A stretch of 64,000 nucleotides of DNA from Topomyia yanbarensis (GCF_030247195.1 NC_080670.1:35307934-35371933); one strand, 5' to 3'. Positions 9,440-21,195 are shown, counted from the first letter of the stretch. Program-made: numbers and translations. Notes: generated by a model not told the origin, from the sequence alone.

Positions 9440-12400
9440 ACAAATGAGGAATTCCACGAAAATCCGTCCAAAAATCTTTAAAATCGTGACCGACCATCTT
9501 AGATTCCAATGAAACTTTACACGTTTCATCGTCATGCAAGACTAAATATTTTCCACAGGTAATAAGATTATTTTGACTCAAGAGCAACTTTTCAAAAGAG
9601 CGTAAACGTTTCTACGTGTATGAATTTCAAAAATTTTTTGTTTGATTACTGTATTTTATACAGCAAAACTATCTGAGAACGAGTTACAGGGAATGAATAC
9701 ATCTGTCTGAAAAAATATACACTGAAAAAAATGTTGTCATTTTTCAAAAAAAAAACAAAAATTTATGATAAAAATTTAAATTGCGAAAAAACTCATTTTT
9801 TTAAATTTTTTATATTTTGTTACCAAAAACCTAAAGAGAAAAGAAACATTTTGAATGTGATTGCATGATGGAGAAAAATTGGTAAACAAGTTTTCCTAAC
9901 AATAACTTCGTACATGTTTTTAAATTTCATACTAATAGACATACAAAATTGTAATTCTATTACAGAATATAATTCTAAGCACCAATTAAAATCAAATGCA
10001 TTTAACAAAAATCTTCCAAAATGCGATAGTTTTCGAGATATTTGAAATTTTGCTACTTCAAAAACAATTAATTTGTGTAATTATGCTCTTTTTAAAAGTT
10101 ATTCGCGTTACCCCATCAAAAAATTAATGTTTATCGTTTTAAAGACGTAAAAGCAACTTTTTTAGTGTATTTGGATCATGGAGAAGCTTTCAATGAAAAA
10201 GTTTTCCTAACAACAACTTTTGACATTTTTTTATAATTCTTACTATTTGCAGTCAAAAATACAATTTTCTTTTTGAATATGATTCTAAACGCCATTTTAA
10301 ATCGAAATGCTCTTAACAAAATTTTTCTAAAATGTAGTAGTTTTCGAGATATTTTAACTTTTGTTTTAACAACACAATTATTTTGTTTTATTACGACCTT
10401 TTCATAAGTTAATCGCGTTTCTCCATCAACAATAATAGGTTTTTCAAAAGGCCCGTAAACTTTCCTGCAACTTTCTCTTTGACATCAAGGCGATATTGTG
10501 AAACATTTTAAAGTTACATGAAAACAACCAACATATGATTCAGCTATATAGTTTAATCAACAGACCCTATGGTTGAAATATATTTTGGTTGCTTTCATGT
10601 AACTTTCAAATGGTTTACAATATCGCCTTGATGTCAAAGAGAAAGTTGCACGAAAGTTTACGGGCCTTTTGAAAAACCTATTATTGTTGATGGAGAAACG
10701 CGACTAACTTATGAAAAGGTCGCAATAAAACAAAATAATTGTGTTGTTAAAACAAAAGTTAAAATATCTCGAGAACTACTACATTTTAGAAAATTTTTGT
10801 TAAGAGCATTTCGATTTAAAATGGCGTTTAGAATCATATTTAAAAAGAAAATTGTATCTTTGACTGCAAATAGTAAGAATTATAAAAAATTCAAAAGTTG
10901 TTGTTAAGAAAACTTTTTTATTGAAAGCTTCTCCATGATTCAAATAAAGCCGTGTGGTGTCCGGCGGAATGAAATCTTTTTGCACTATTTCAACCAAGAA
11001 TAGAACCTCTGGGAACTGCTCCCATGTCGTAAGAGGCGACTAACAACATGCTAGGAGTTCCTAGGCCGAGGTTTTGTTCCGTACCGAAGACTTAATCTGG
11101 GCGGACCTTAAGGTTTTCCATATTACCCTCTTTCCAGTCTGTATTTAGTGAATCACTGACATATACCTTTTCTGATTCGCCTTTCTTGATTGTGTACCAA
11201 CGTTTTAAGTTTCTTCTGGCGGTTGTATATTAGCCGTAAATGACGAAATCTAATTCTACACTAAGTAACAGAATATATTAATATACCGGCACTTCCACGC
11301 CAAGGTTTAACTTCCAAAGCTTTGGCTTAAAAACCGTTTTTAAAAAATGGAAACTTTCATGCAGGAAATTTATTGAATTGGCCTAAGATGGAGCTGTCGA
11401 ATTTCACAAAAAGCTTTTTATGTTGCAAGTGATCTGTAGTTGTGTTAAATTAGGTATTTTTCTATTATATTTGGAACCGTCTACCGACAAATATACATTT
11501 ACGAATACCTCCAAAAGTGACTTCTTGAGGTCTCATGAAGGCCTGACACTAGCTTTATGATACTTTTGCTTTTCTAAACAGTAATAAAAATCTCAACATT
11601 CAAGAACTTCACTTTGTCAGAAAATGTAGGGCCATCGGAAGCTAAAACTTCGTAAAATCGCACTCCTGGTCCTTTTTTCAGTGCAGTACTCTACGTCACT
11701 CGTTCAAATTTGCACCGCTCTTATGGTAGTCGGTATTTGCTAGTATTACTGTTCTCCCATCCATTCTGGTAGTCAAACGGTGGGATAGCAAAATTCTTAC
11801 AAGTTTCCTATCTCATGCCTCCACGCGATTCTAAGTCTATTGATGACATTTGGTCCTTAGACCGCAGAATGAGAGGGTGCGAACAGAATGAGAGGGTGCG
11901 AACAGATCTAGTCGAGAAAACATTGCCGTAAAAATGAATAGTTGATCGGAAATTAGCCCCAATACGACTAATCTGACTAGTATCTATGAACACGGCTCAA
12001 TACGTATTGAAAATTCGCCGCGTCTGTTTTTATGAACCTAATTTAAAGCTCCGTTATTGCTAACAAGCCCGTGCATCAGATTAACAATCCTTTATATTTC
12101 CCTTCAGTGTTCGGTATTATCGCTCGTATACTTGTATTCCACAAACAATCCGATATGGAAAATAAGAAATACTTTCCTTGATTTATAACATCTCGCGCTA
12201 TTTTTGCCAGTATAATATGCTGTCACTTGGTAGTTTTCAAGCCAATAAATATATCGTAGAGAAGAAGTAGCGAGTTCTGTCCAAATACTGTTGCAATAAA
12301 TAGTGATCCGGCCCAATTACGCAGATAAGATTAGCTTTTCCAGGCAATACTCCCACGATCGGCTGTGTGGAGTTCAAATTGTTTTTGTTTAGGGAACATA

Positions 12401-13625
12401 GTATACTCTCGGTAGCCGGCTGCCCAGAGTTTAAAAATAACCAAAAACTAAACAAGATCATCTCTTTTTCGAGTGATCGTGCACTCGAAGACTAACTAAA
12501 CAACTACCTAATAAAATATGCTTTACAGGTCGCATCGTTTGCTTGGAGCGAATCCTAGACCTGATACCCTTCCAAACCACCAACTCCGCGACACCTATGG
12601 AAGAGTCTGATGAATCGTCGTCCTTCCGTTAAGTAGGTGGAGCATCAACACTTCCTGTCTACCTTATCCTTTATCCTTCCCCGTGAACGATGGAGATGGG
12701 GGCGGCCGGCAATGATGGCTATCATGCTGTTGAGGTTTTAATATGGGTCGGATTGGTATGAATTCCTACTTACCACTTCCTAAGCAACTCTTATTAGATA
12801 ATCAGCAGTCAAACATGATGAAGTCAGTGTGCAATCCGCCAAAATCATCGTCACAACGCAACGCAACGCAACGCAACGAAAGCTTCTCCATGATTCAAAT
12901 ACACTAAAAAGATTGCTTTTACGTCTTTAAAACGGTAAACATTAAATTTTTGACATTTTTTGGTGGGGTAACTCGAAGAACTTTTAAAAAGAGTATAATT
13001 ACACGAATTAATTGTTTTTGAAGTAGCAAAATTTCAAATATCTCGAAAACTATCGCATTTTGGAAGATTTTTGTTAAATGCATTTTGATTTTAAATGGTG
13101 CTTAGAATTATATTCTGTAATAAAATTACAATTTTGTATGTAAATTAGTATGAAATTTAAAAACATGTACGAAGTTATTGTTAGAAATTTTTTTTTACCG
13201 ACTTTTTCTCCATCATGCAATCACAGTCAAAATGTTTCTTTTCTCTTTAGGTTTTTGGTAACAAAATATAAAAAAAATAAAAAAATGGGTTTTTTCGCAA
13301 TTTAAATTTTTATCATAAATTTTTGTTTTTATGAAAAATGACACAACATTTTATTCAGTGTATATTTTTTTCGGACAGAAGTATTCATTCCCTGTAACTT
13401 GTTCTCAGATAGTTTTGCTGTATAAAATACAGTAATCGAACAAAAAAATTTAATACACGTAGAAACGTTTACGCCCTTTTCAAAAATTACTCTTGTATCA
13501 AAATATTCCAATTGCCAGAGAATACCATGGAGATTCATACAGCGAACACACCTGCAAAGTTTCGTTCGAATCTACGATGGTCATATTTTGCGGTCGGCCG
13601 GTTTCTCATGGAATCCCTCAAATGT
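9440..13625. mobile_element. Giant foldback element (arms ~0.95 kb) split by a retroposon
   Basis: The stretch 9570-10530 pairs in inverted orientation with 10586-10946 plus 12902-13503. The loop is only about 40-50 bp (10535-10580). Shared words include GCGTAAACGTTTCTACGTG at the outer end and TTGACATCAAGGCGATATTG at the inner end. A more diverged continuation pairs 9440-9570 with 13504-13625. A related single-arm copy lies at 32640-33300. No transposase is encoded. It is a non-autonomous inverted-repeat element of unknown superfamily. Confidence 0.8.
10947..12877 (+). mobile_element. 1.93-kb non-coding retroposon with 24-bp TSD
   Basis: Identical 24-bp repeats (10923-10946 and 12878-12901, starting GAAAGCTTCTCCATGATTC) flank an insert that begins AAGCCGTGTGGTGTCCGGC and ends in a tandem ACGCA tail (12855-12877). 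A long TSD and a short-repeat 3' tail indicate mobilisation by a LINE. The 3' 580 bp are repeated at 40725-41152. No frame in it resembles RT or endonuclease, so it is a non-autonomous or eroded family that I cannot name. A direct duplication of GAATGAGAGGGTGCGAACA sits at 11866-11903. Confidence 0.7.
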
Positions 13626-14150
13626 CTCAAGTCATTTATCCACCTAAACAGATACCAGTATTTGAACAACGACGTATAGTCTTCCTCAGTATTTGATGGC
13701 AATTTCTATTCTTGCAATTTTTGTTATTGTGTGTTTGAAATTCTTATTATAATTATTTTTAATAGAAACCAACAAAAAAAGCAAAATGAAAGCAGAAAAA
13801 GGCGGAAATACAATCATTTCCGCTCTTTTACTATTCATTGAATTTTTGCAATTTTCTAAATTTATGTTTTCACGTTTTTATTATTTATATGGCAGATATT
13901 TTTATTTTATACTACATATTTTGGTTTAACATTTTTGCTGTTTCGACATTTTTTGCTATTTTCCCACGTTTTCATCATCTTTTGTTATCCTTACTTACTT
14001 ACTCCTCTCTTTGCGCGATTTAGCGGACTATGTTCTTTTATTCCCCATAACACTGACGATTTTCGCTAATTGTTTTGCTATGTTTACGATTTTTTTATTA
14101 TTAACCTTTTTGATGCATTTTTTTCTATTTTGGGCTTCATGGATGTACTA
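13626..14150. other. T-rich degenerate sequence, no gene
   Basis: Low-complexity, T-rich DNA with loosely repeated TTTTGCTATTTT-like words. A 61-codon frame in it is biased by composition and not credible as a gene. Confidence 0.4.
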
Positions 14151-15870
14151 GATTTTTCAAAAAGGGTTACTAGAGAGGTTATGTTTACTACATTTCTGGA
14201 TAGGATGTACTAAATTGGGTTTAAAGGATCATTAGAAGATGTATTGGAACGAATCAGAGTTGTGTAGAACATGGGACAATTAAGTGTACTACATCGGAGC
14301 ATGCACTTACTGCTTTTGAGCGACTTGGTAGAATGGCCATAAGTTCGTCCATAACACAGTGAAATTGAAAACGGATTTTTTTTAAAACTATGCGTTGCGA
14401 GAACGATTCTTTAGGGTTGTACCTGAATGGATTCATGAGTGTAATTGTTTTAAGAGTTTAGTGGAATGGTTTTAGAGCTGTAGTAGTACCGATTAAGTGG
14501 ATGTGTGCTAAAATGGTTTCAGAAGTTTACTATATTTACTCTCAGGGTGTACTGCAATGATTTTAAATATGCATTGGTATAGTTTTACATGTACTAGATT
14601 TGATTAGGGGTGTACTGGAATAGTATTAGGTAGGTTTATTCTAGAACGGCTTCAAGAAAATTCTAGAATAGTTTTAGAAGTGTGCTAGAATTGATTTCAG
14701 GATACATTTGCATTGTTTTAAGTGTGCACAAGAACGGTTTTATGAATTGGTTTTAAGGTTGTAATAGAATAGTTTTAAAAAATTATACTACATTGGAATT
14801 AGAGACGAATTATTTTAAAAGTGTACTAGAATTATATTCAGAATAAAATACTGAAATGGTGTTAGAGTAGTCATTGATGCACATTAGCATCGTTGCGGGG
14901 CTATACTTGTGTTATCGTTTAACCCATTCATGCCCATGTTGTTTGTGGACAACAACGTTTTTAAACAGCTATAACTTTCGATTGAGACAAGATTCGGTCA
15001 CAAAAATAAGTAAGGCTAATAAATATGACTATTACCTTTCGTTTTAGTACTAATAGTTACAAGGATCAGCTCTAGAGCTGAAGTTATTACAGTTTGTCTG
15101 ATTGGATTCCAATGGAGCAGTGCTGCCAGGGACAGTAAACGTTGAAGACGAAAAATGATTTTTTCATATATCTTCGTTATGTTTCAATATTATTGAAAAC
15201 TGATAAATTTTATCAATTTAGAGTATCTCAGGCTACGTTTTCCACGCAAGTGGACTATTGTAAATATTCTAGGAGAATTGTATTGAGCATTGGAAGGTAA
15301 AAATTGAGCAGCTTCTAGCACAGCGAGGGACGCACCTATCTTTATAAAAAATGGCTTTTCGTGTTCCTTCCACGGAAAAATAGTTTTGGAATCCTACATG
15401 CGCTAGAAAAAAGTTGGGCATGAAAGGGTTAAACGGCACTTTAGAATGGTTTTTAAAGTACTGATTAGAGAAAGTATGAGAATAGTTCTTAGATCATTCT
15501 AGAATGATTTTAGGAGCGTACTATAACATTTGTATGGATATGCTGATATGGTTTCAACGGTAGAATGACTCTAACAGTATTCTGGAGTGACTTTCGATGC
15601 ATACTAGAATGGTTTGAGGGTTGTACTAAAAATATTGTAAGATTTCTAGGTATCTTCACAATCAGTACAATCTCTGTTTCGGGTTAGTAAAAACTCTAAC
15701 CCTATGAGCGAAGTTTGCAATTGAAATCCGGCGAACTACGTACAAAGCAGACGACTTACTAGCTACACACACCCCTCCCCTTAGAACTTTTATAAGCGTG
15801 TACTAGAACAGGTGTAGAGATGCACTAGAATAGATTTAAAGGCGTACTAAAATGCCTTATAGGTGCATCG
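14150..15870. repeat. Degenerate minisatellite (opposite orientation)
   Basis: Many imperfect units of about 25-40 bp of the type GTGTACTAGAATGGTTTTA. This is the reverse complement of the repeat at 3113-3496 and 6171-6420. It is interrupted by a TTAA MITE at 14919-15432. No coding potential. Confidence 0.65.
14919..15432. mobile_element. TTAA-flanked MITE, copy 1
   Basis: A 506-bp element (14923-15428) between TTAA repeats at 14919-14922 and 15429-15432. The left end CCCATTCATGCCCATGT pairs with the right end read inward, CCCTTTCATGCCCAACT. TTAA duplication and a CCC start suggest mobilisation by a piggyBac-type transposase. No ORF. A partner copy starts at 63494. Confidence 0.85.
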
Positions 15871-15904
15871 GAATGGCTGGGTGTTTTTGATTGCTTTAAA
15901 GACT

Positions 15905-16899
15905 ACTAGAGTGGAGATGCCGGTGACGGAGACAATAGACGCGAGCGAGAGCTGGATGAACGGGGCCGAGCTGCAAATAGCCCACCACAAGACGGAGGTG
16001 TTGTTGGTCAGCAACTGCAAAGCGGTTCAGCTAACGCAGATCGACGTCGGAGGGCACGTGATTGCATCGAAGCGTGTACTGAATCAATTGGGAGTGATAA
16101 TCGACGAAGCACTGGTTGAGCTTCAACAACCACGTCGACTACGCCTGCAAAAAGGCGGCGAAGGCAACGAATACATTAGCGAGAATCATGCCAAACGTCG
16201 GCAGCCCGAGAAGCAACACGAGACGTCTGCCATCCATTTGTTTCGTCATCGATATTCCGATATGGGGTTCCAGCCTGGGGTGCTGCGCTGAAAAGCGGAA
16301 GCGGAACCGTGAAAAGCCGAACAGAACATTTCGGCTGATGGCCGTACGAGTCGCGAGTGCCTACAGAACAATATCGTCGGAGGCAGTATGCGTTATCGCC
16401 GGGATGATCCCCATCTGCATCACGCTGACTGAGGACGTGGAATGCTACCAGCGGAGAAATACATGTAACGCAAGGAGACTAGTCCGAGCGGACTCGTTGG
16501 CTAAATGGTAGCAGGAGTGGGACAACGCTGGGAAAGGAAGGTGGACCCACCGACTCAAATCTCAAATGTGCCGGCTTGGATGCATGGAAAGGTCATTTGA
16601 GGTTATTTTTGTTCGGGCACGGATGCTGCCGGAAGTACTTTCATCGGTTTGGACATGCTTCGTCACCCCTTTGCCCGGAGTGTGCGAACGTGCAAGAGAC
16701 ACCGGAACACGTGGGCTTCGAATGCCCTAGGTTCGAAGAAGTTCGTAGGGGTATACCTGGTGTGACAGTGGACAATATCGTCGAAGAGATGTGCCACGAC
16801 GAGCATACCTGGGACGCTGTCAACATAGTGGTTACGAGCATACTCTCCGAGCTGCAGAGGGAGTGGCGAGTGGACCAGCAAAGTAGTGCCATTGGCTAG
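15905..16899 (+). pseudogene. R1-type LINE ORF2, C-terminal remnant, frameshifted
   Basis: Reading moves through three frames. Frame one gives WMNGAELQIAHHKTEVLLVS and ASKRVLNQLGVIID. Frame two (from about 16116) gives FNNHVDYACKKAAKATNTLA and FRLMAVRVASAYRTISSEAV, ending at a stop after LAKW (16509). Frame three (16576-16899) carries FHRFGHASSPLCPECANVQE and TPEHVGFECPRFEEVRR, a Cys-Cys-His-Cys zinc knuckle usual at the C-terminus of R1-like ORF2. At least two frameshifts and one stop make it dead. The reverse transcriptase core would have been upstream and is absent. Confidence 0.75.
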
Positions 16900-17307
16900 A
16901 AAGTCGCTGTGAAGCCGCAAATCGGGCTTCGAGAGAAATTCCGCCGCCGGGGAATTTTCCGACGGTGTAGACTAGGTCCACCGCTGGGGACCAATTGAGT
17001 AGTACGCGACGTAGCACCGAGTTTGAGCCGTCGGGGTGCCAGTGAACCGGACGTCACGGTTCGCCGGAATCGCCGGACCGACCTCGACACCCTACCGGGT
17101 AGCTCGTGAGTAGGCTAGATCCACCGCCGGGGATTAGACCGAGTAGACCGCATCGCACAGTTAGCAGTGGGTCGTTGGGATGCCAGTGAACTGGAAGCTA
17201 CGCTCCACGCGGAATCGCTGGACGGACCTCAGCACCTACTGGCTGGGCCATTGAGTAGGCTAGGTCCACCGCCAGGCACTAAACCGAGTAGACGGAACGG
17301 GGAGCTA

Positions 17308-17576
17308 AATGGGACCATTCATAAATTACGTAACGCAAAAATTGCCCAAAATTGACTCCCCCACCCCATGTAACAAATTGTCACAAATTTCTCCATCACC
17401 CCTCCCCTATTTCGTAACAAATTCCTAGAAAAAAGTTTTTTTTTCTTCGGTGAAAACATGTTACGTAACGATCTAGCTAACTCCCCCTCCCCCTATGTCA
17501 CAACATGTCACAATTTGTTGTATCCACAGCCCCCTCCCCCCCTAAAAGCGTTACAAAATTTATGAATGGTCCCAAT
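17308..17576. mobile_element. MITE with 3-bp (AAT) duplication
   Basis: A 263-bp element (17311-17573) with inverted ends GGGACCATTCATAAATTACG and, read inward, GGGACCATTCATAAATTTTG. AAT flanks both sides. The interior is C-rich (CCCCCTCCCCC tracts). The ends resemble those of the MITEs at 48697-49010 and 58839-59190. No ORF. Confidence 0.8.
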
Positions 17577-18239
17577 GGCTCAAAGAAAGGTACATCGGTA
17601 TCGGGAACAATCTACCGCCTGAGAACTCACGGTAGGGTAGTTTCGCCACCGTGAACTACCCGACAGTATCGTGTCGAAAAGGGGAGCTTATTGGCTCACG
17701 AAACAAACACCGGTACCGAGAGAAATCCCGTTGCCGGAGAACTCTCAGTCGGAGTAGGATAATATCCGAGCTGATCTCGATAAAGCTGGGAGCTAAACAG
17801 CTCAAGGAATCAAGTATCGGTGTCGGGGGAAATTCCTCCGTCGGGGAGCTATCGATCGGAGTAGGGTGAGTTCACCGTTGTAGACTATCCATGTAGATCG
17901 TGATGAGGCCAAGAGCTGAATGACTCACGGAAACTTGAGCTAAATGGCTCAAGGAATCAGCACCTACAAGAGGCGAGAGAAAATTCGAGATTAAAATCAA
18001 ATCTCATAGGTCCAGCCACTCCATGAACCAAATTAGGTTCCGAAATAGAGCAGAAGAAAGAGGTGCGACGAAAGCACAACGATCTCCCCCCCCCCCCCAC
18101 GAAGTAATACCTTGTCGTAGTTCCGTGGGGAAGAAGGGCGTAAAAAGTAAGGATTGTTTTTAGTGGTTAGACACGAACGTGAGTAGTGAGTCCCACATAG
18201 TTCCGATACACTACAGGCCAGGCTTTTGAAGCTTTTTAA

Positions 18240-18385
18240 ACTTTACTATCGAAAACACACACAGACATTTGCCGAACTCGATGAACTGAGTCGATTGGTA
18301 TATGATACACGGCCCTCCGGGGATTAGGTTGGCGATGTTCAGAGTGATTGCGTAACCTTTCTATATGAGAAAGGCGAAACTTCTA
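18240..18385 (-). repeat. Fragment of the microsatellite-bearing repeat
   Basis: Reverse-orientation head of the family: ACACACACAGACATTTGCCG, then GATGAACTGAGTCGATTGGT, then CCTTTCTATATGAGAAAGG at 18356-18374. Confidence 0.7.
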
Positions 18386-18538
18386 CAGGTTCAGCATTTA
18401 AACCTGCAACCCTCAGGTCTCCGGCCCAATTCACTAACTCTTATTTTATACCCTGGACTATGAAGTCTCTGAATGTACACAAGAATATCACCTTCGGGGC
18501 ATTTTTTTTACAAAGCCAAATTCCGATACAAATGTTAT

Positions 18539-19110
<572 letters not shown>

Positions 19111-19272
19111 ATTCCTTGTTTTGACGTGAGTCTTTGTTTTTTTTTTTCCTTTCTTAAGGATATTTATGAACGTGTCCACTGGAAAACAGACAGAGAAAAA
19201 ATGACCGGAACGGTAAGAATAAAGAAACGGTGAAAATTCACCTTTTTACTGGAAACATTGAGAAAAGATATG

Positions 19273-19344
19273 TCCTCAAGCAGGAATCGAACCTGCGATC
19301 TGCAAGTCTCTAGTTGGGTGCGTTAACCACTTAACCCACTGCCA
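19273..19344 (-). ncRNA. tRNA-like segment, left arm
   Basis: On the minus strand it contains a perfect Pol III B box (GGTTCGATTCC) with a perfect 5-bp T stem (GCAGG/CCTGC), and AGTGGTTAACGCACCCAACT as a diverged A-box/D-arm region. It is the mirror partner of 19588-19659. It is part of a repeat, so I treat it as tRNA-derived and not a functional tRNA gene. Confidence 0.5.
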
Positions 19345-19587
19345 AAGTCTGGCAGCGACTGAGTTAAGTAGGGGGCAAATAGTGATAATAAATACCCCAA
19401 ACCTTGAGCGCAGTCCACTGGATCTAAAAATAGATAACGAGAGAGATTTGGCCCGATCGATGAGAGGGAGAGGTGACGATCTGTTTATAGGAGACATTGG
19501 GGGTCGATAGGTCAATTGAGAGGAATTGGAGGATGCAGCGGTGATCACGATACTATCAGGGGGAATATGTGATGACATCATCACAAT

Positions 19588-19659
19588 TCCTCGATGGCGG
19601 CTTGGTTAACGCACCCAACTAGAGACTGGGAGATCGCAGGTTCGATTCCTGCTTGAGGA
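19588..19659 (+). ncRNA. tRNA-like segment, right arm
   Basis: A near-complete cloverleaf: acceptor strands TCCTCGA and TTGAGGA pair over 7 bp (one G-T), A-box-like TGGCGGCTTGG, an anticodon-arm-like CCCA...TGGG, and a perfect T arm GCAGG-TTCGATT-CCTGC with the exact B box GGTTCGATTCC. The anticodon assignment is ambiguous (AGA would be Ser-like, but the variable arm does not fit). It lies inside a transposon-like arm, so a real tRNA gene is unlikely. A tRNAscan-SE score would test it. Confidence 0.45.
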
Positions 19660-19979
19660 CATATCTTTTCTCGGTGTTTCCAATAAAAGGGTGAATTTTT
19701 ACCGTTTCTTCATTCTCCCCGTGCCGGTCATTCTTTCTCAAACTAATTTTTTTGACTTTTATATGTGATTTGGTTGTGGGTTATTCATCCCCTTCTCACA
19801 CACATCCCCGCATGATAAAATAAGTTTAAAATATTATATATTTTTGTTTCAAGCTGGGGCGAATCTAAAATAAAATTTTCTATTGGGTTTGAGATTTAGA
19901 TTTTGAAAGGAACACGTTACGTGATACGCAATAACACCCTTTTTTAAAAACCAATGAAAAATTTGGCTCGACATGATTT

Positions 19980-20088
19980 TGTGTCTGTAACTACTTTAAA
20001 ATTGAAACTAGTTTATAATTTCTTAACAAGTTGAAAATTTTCGGCGGAGTCCGGATCCCCCGGACCCTCCTCCTGGATCCGCCTCTGG
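19980..20088 (-). mobile_element. hAT-like MITE, one end only
   Basis: The minus strand starts CAGAGGCGGATCCAGGAGG, a typical hAT-type terminus. About 100 bp match the MITE at 58323-58571 (AACAAGTTGAAAATTTTCGG). The other end is missing. Confidence 0.6.
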
Positions 20089-20169
20089 TTTCAAGTGTTT
20101 CAGCGTCGACACATAGCTTCTCAAGTTCGTGGCCGTAGATCCATTGTATGTATGTGCAAATCGTACTGA

Positions 20170-20280
20170 ATATGTAATATACATTTCCACCATTATATTG
20201 AACAAAACAAGCCATGGAATCATAGTTTGGACAAATGCGAAAGGCACAATCGCACCATTAGGTGGATTAAAACAGGTTTT
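20170..20280 (+). repeat. 3' end of the microsatellite-bearing repeat
   Basis: GCGAAAGGCACAATCGCACC then ATTAGGTGGATTAAAACAGG matches the family terminus at 57964-58000. Confidence 0.6.
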
Positions 20281-20459
20281 TATATTTAATTCCGATTCTG
20301 AGAGACATTTCCGAAAATCTTAAATTAATGTAAAGTTTTTCAAACAGATGGACGTATAGTGCTGGTTGAAATGTCAACAACTGCAGTATTGACCTGCAGG
20401 GGAGGGCCTCGAATTTCACAATTAGCAAAAGATTTTTTTTCGCAAAAGGGCGCAATATC

Positions 20460-21195
20460 GAACTTAAATTTATTTTTTGCGGTTAGGTTTCTCCTCATCA
20501 GTAACTAGCACCATCTTGGTGCCAATTCGATGATAAATATAATCTAGCACCAAAATTAGCACTAGTTAGACGCTCAATCCCAAATCCAAAACAGTCATAC
20601 GTCTTGCAAGAACTAAGCAACTGACAGGTTCCGAGTGATGTCTCGGAAGACAAGCACAGAAGTTCTGGTTTGCTGATGAGAATGCGGCATCCGAAACAGG
20701 TTTTTGGTTTGCGAACCAAAACGCCAAGCAATATGCAAATAATTTTGTATTTTTGTACAGGAGGGCACAATATCTAGCTTAAAATTAGTTTTTAACGTTT
20801 CGGGCTCATCTCATCAACTAGATTTGTCATCTAACTGGCAATAAGATGGTGCTAGTTACTGACGAGGAGAATCCGAACCGCTAAAAACAAATTTTGTGTT
20901 GGGTATTGTACCCTTCCGCACAAAAAAAAAATTCTTTTGCATAGTGTCTGACGTTTTAGTTCACAAATCAAAAAACTGTTTCAGATTCCGCATTCTCATA
21001 AGCAGACCAGAACTACTGTGTTTGTCTTCCGAGACATCTCTCGGAACCTGTCAGTTGCTTAGTTCTTACAAGACTTTTTCGATTTAGAATTGAGAGTGTC
21101 ACTACAGTGCTAATTTTGGTGCTAGTTTAGATTTATCATCTAACCGACACCAAGATGGTGCTAGTTACTGATGAGGACAATCTGAAACGCTGATA
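20460..21195. repeat. Foldback repeat with ~280-bp arms
   Basis: The left arm (20470-20745, with CATCAGTAACTAGCACCATC) is inverted relative to the right arm (20900-21190, with AGATGGTGCTAGTTACTGAT). Both arms contain TGTCTTCCGAGACATC-type and AAGAACTAAGCAACTGACAG words. A third partial unit in the right-arm orientation lies at 20800-20880. A diverged relative lies at 25570-25850. Non-coding. Confidence 0.7.

Larger units (their letters stand above)
15880..18215 (+). mobile_element. R1-type LINE remnant: 3' coding end plus long 3' UTR
   Basis: The fragment holds the post-RT part of ORF2 (15905-16899) and about 1.3 kb of 3' UTR built of repeated GTAGACTAGGTCCACCGCC-like units. It ends near 18215 after AAGGATTGTTTTTAGTGG. 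A 3-bp-TSD MITE (17311-17573) is inserted in the UTR, and a poly-C run lies at 18087-18098. The arrangement resembles mosquito R1-clade elements. The catalytic RT is missing. Confidence 0.7.
19111..19760. mobile_element. Foldback element with tRNA-like sequence in both arms, copy 1
   Basis: The ends share TTGACGTGAGTC on the left with decayed counterparts on the right. The arms pair over roughly 19145-19340 and 19590-19745. Each arm includes AAAAGATATGTCCTCAAGCA in one orientation or the other, continuing into a tRNA-like segment. Between them lies about 250 bp of non-coding DNA with TGATGACATCATCACAATTC. A second copy is at 34787-35405. No coding capacity. Confidence 0.75.

Noticed and set aside
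19588..19659. Functional tRNA gene
   Set aside because: The cloverleaf is incomplete in the anticodon arm and the segment is part of a repeated element with a mirrored copy, so it is tRNA-derived repeat DNA.
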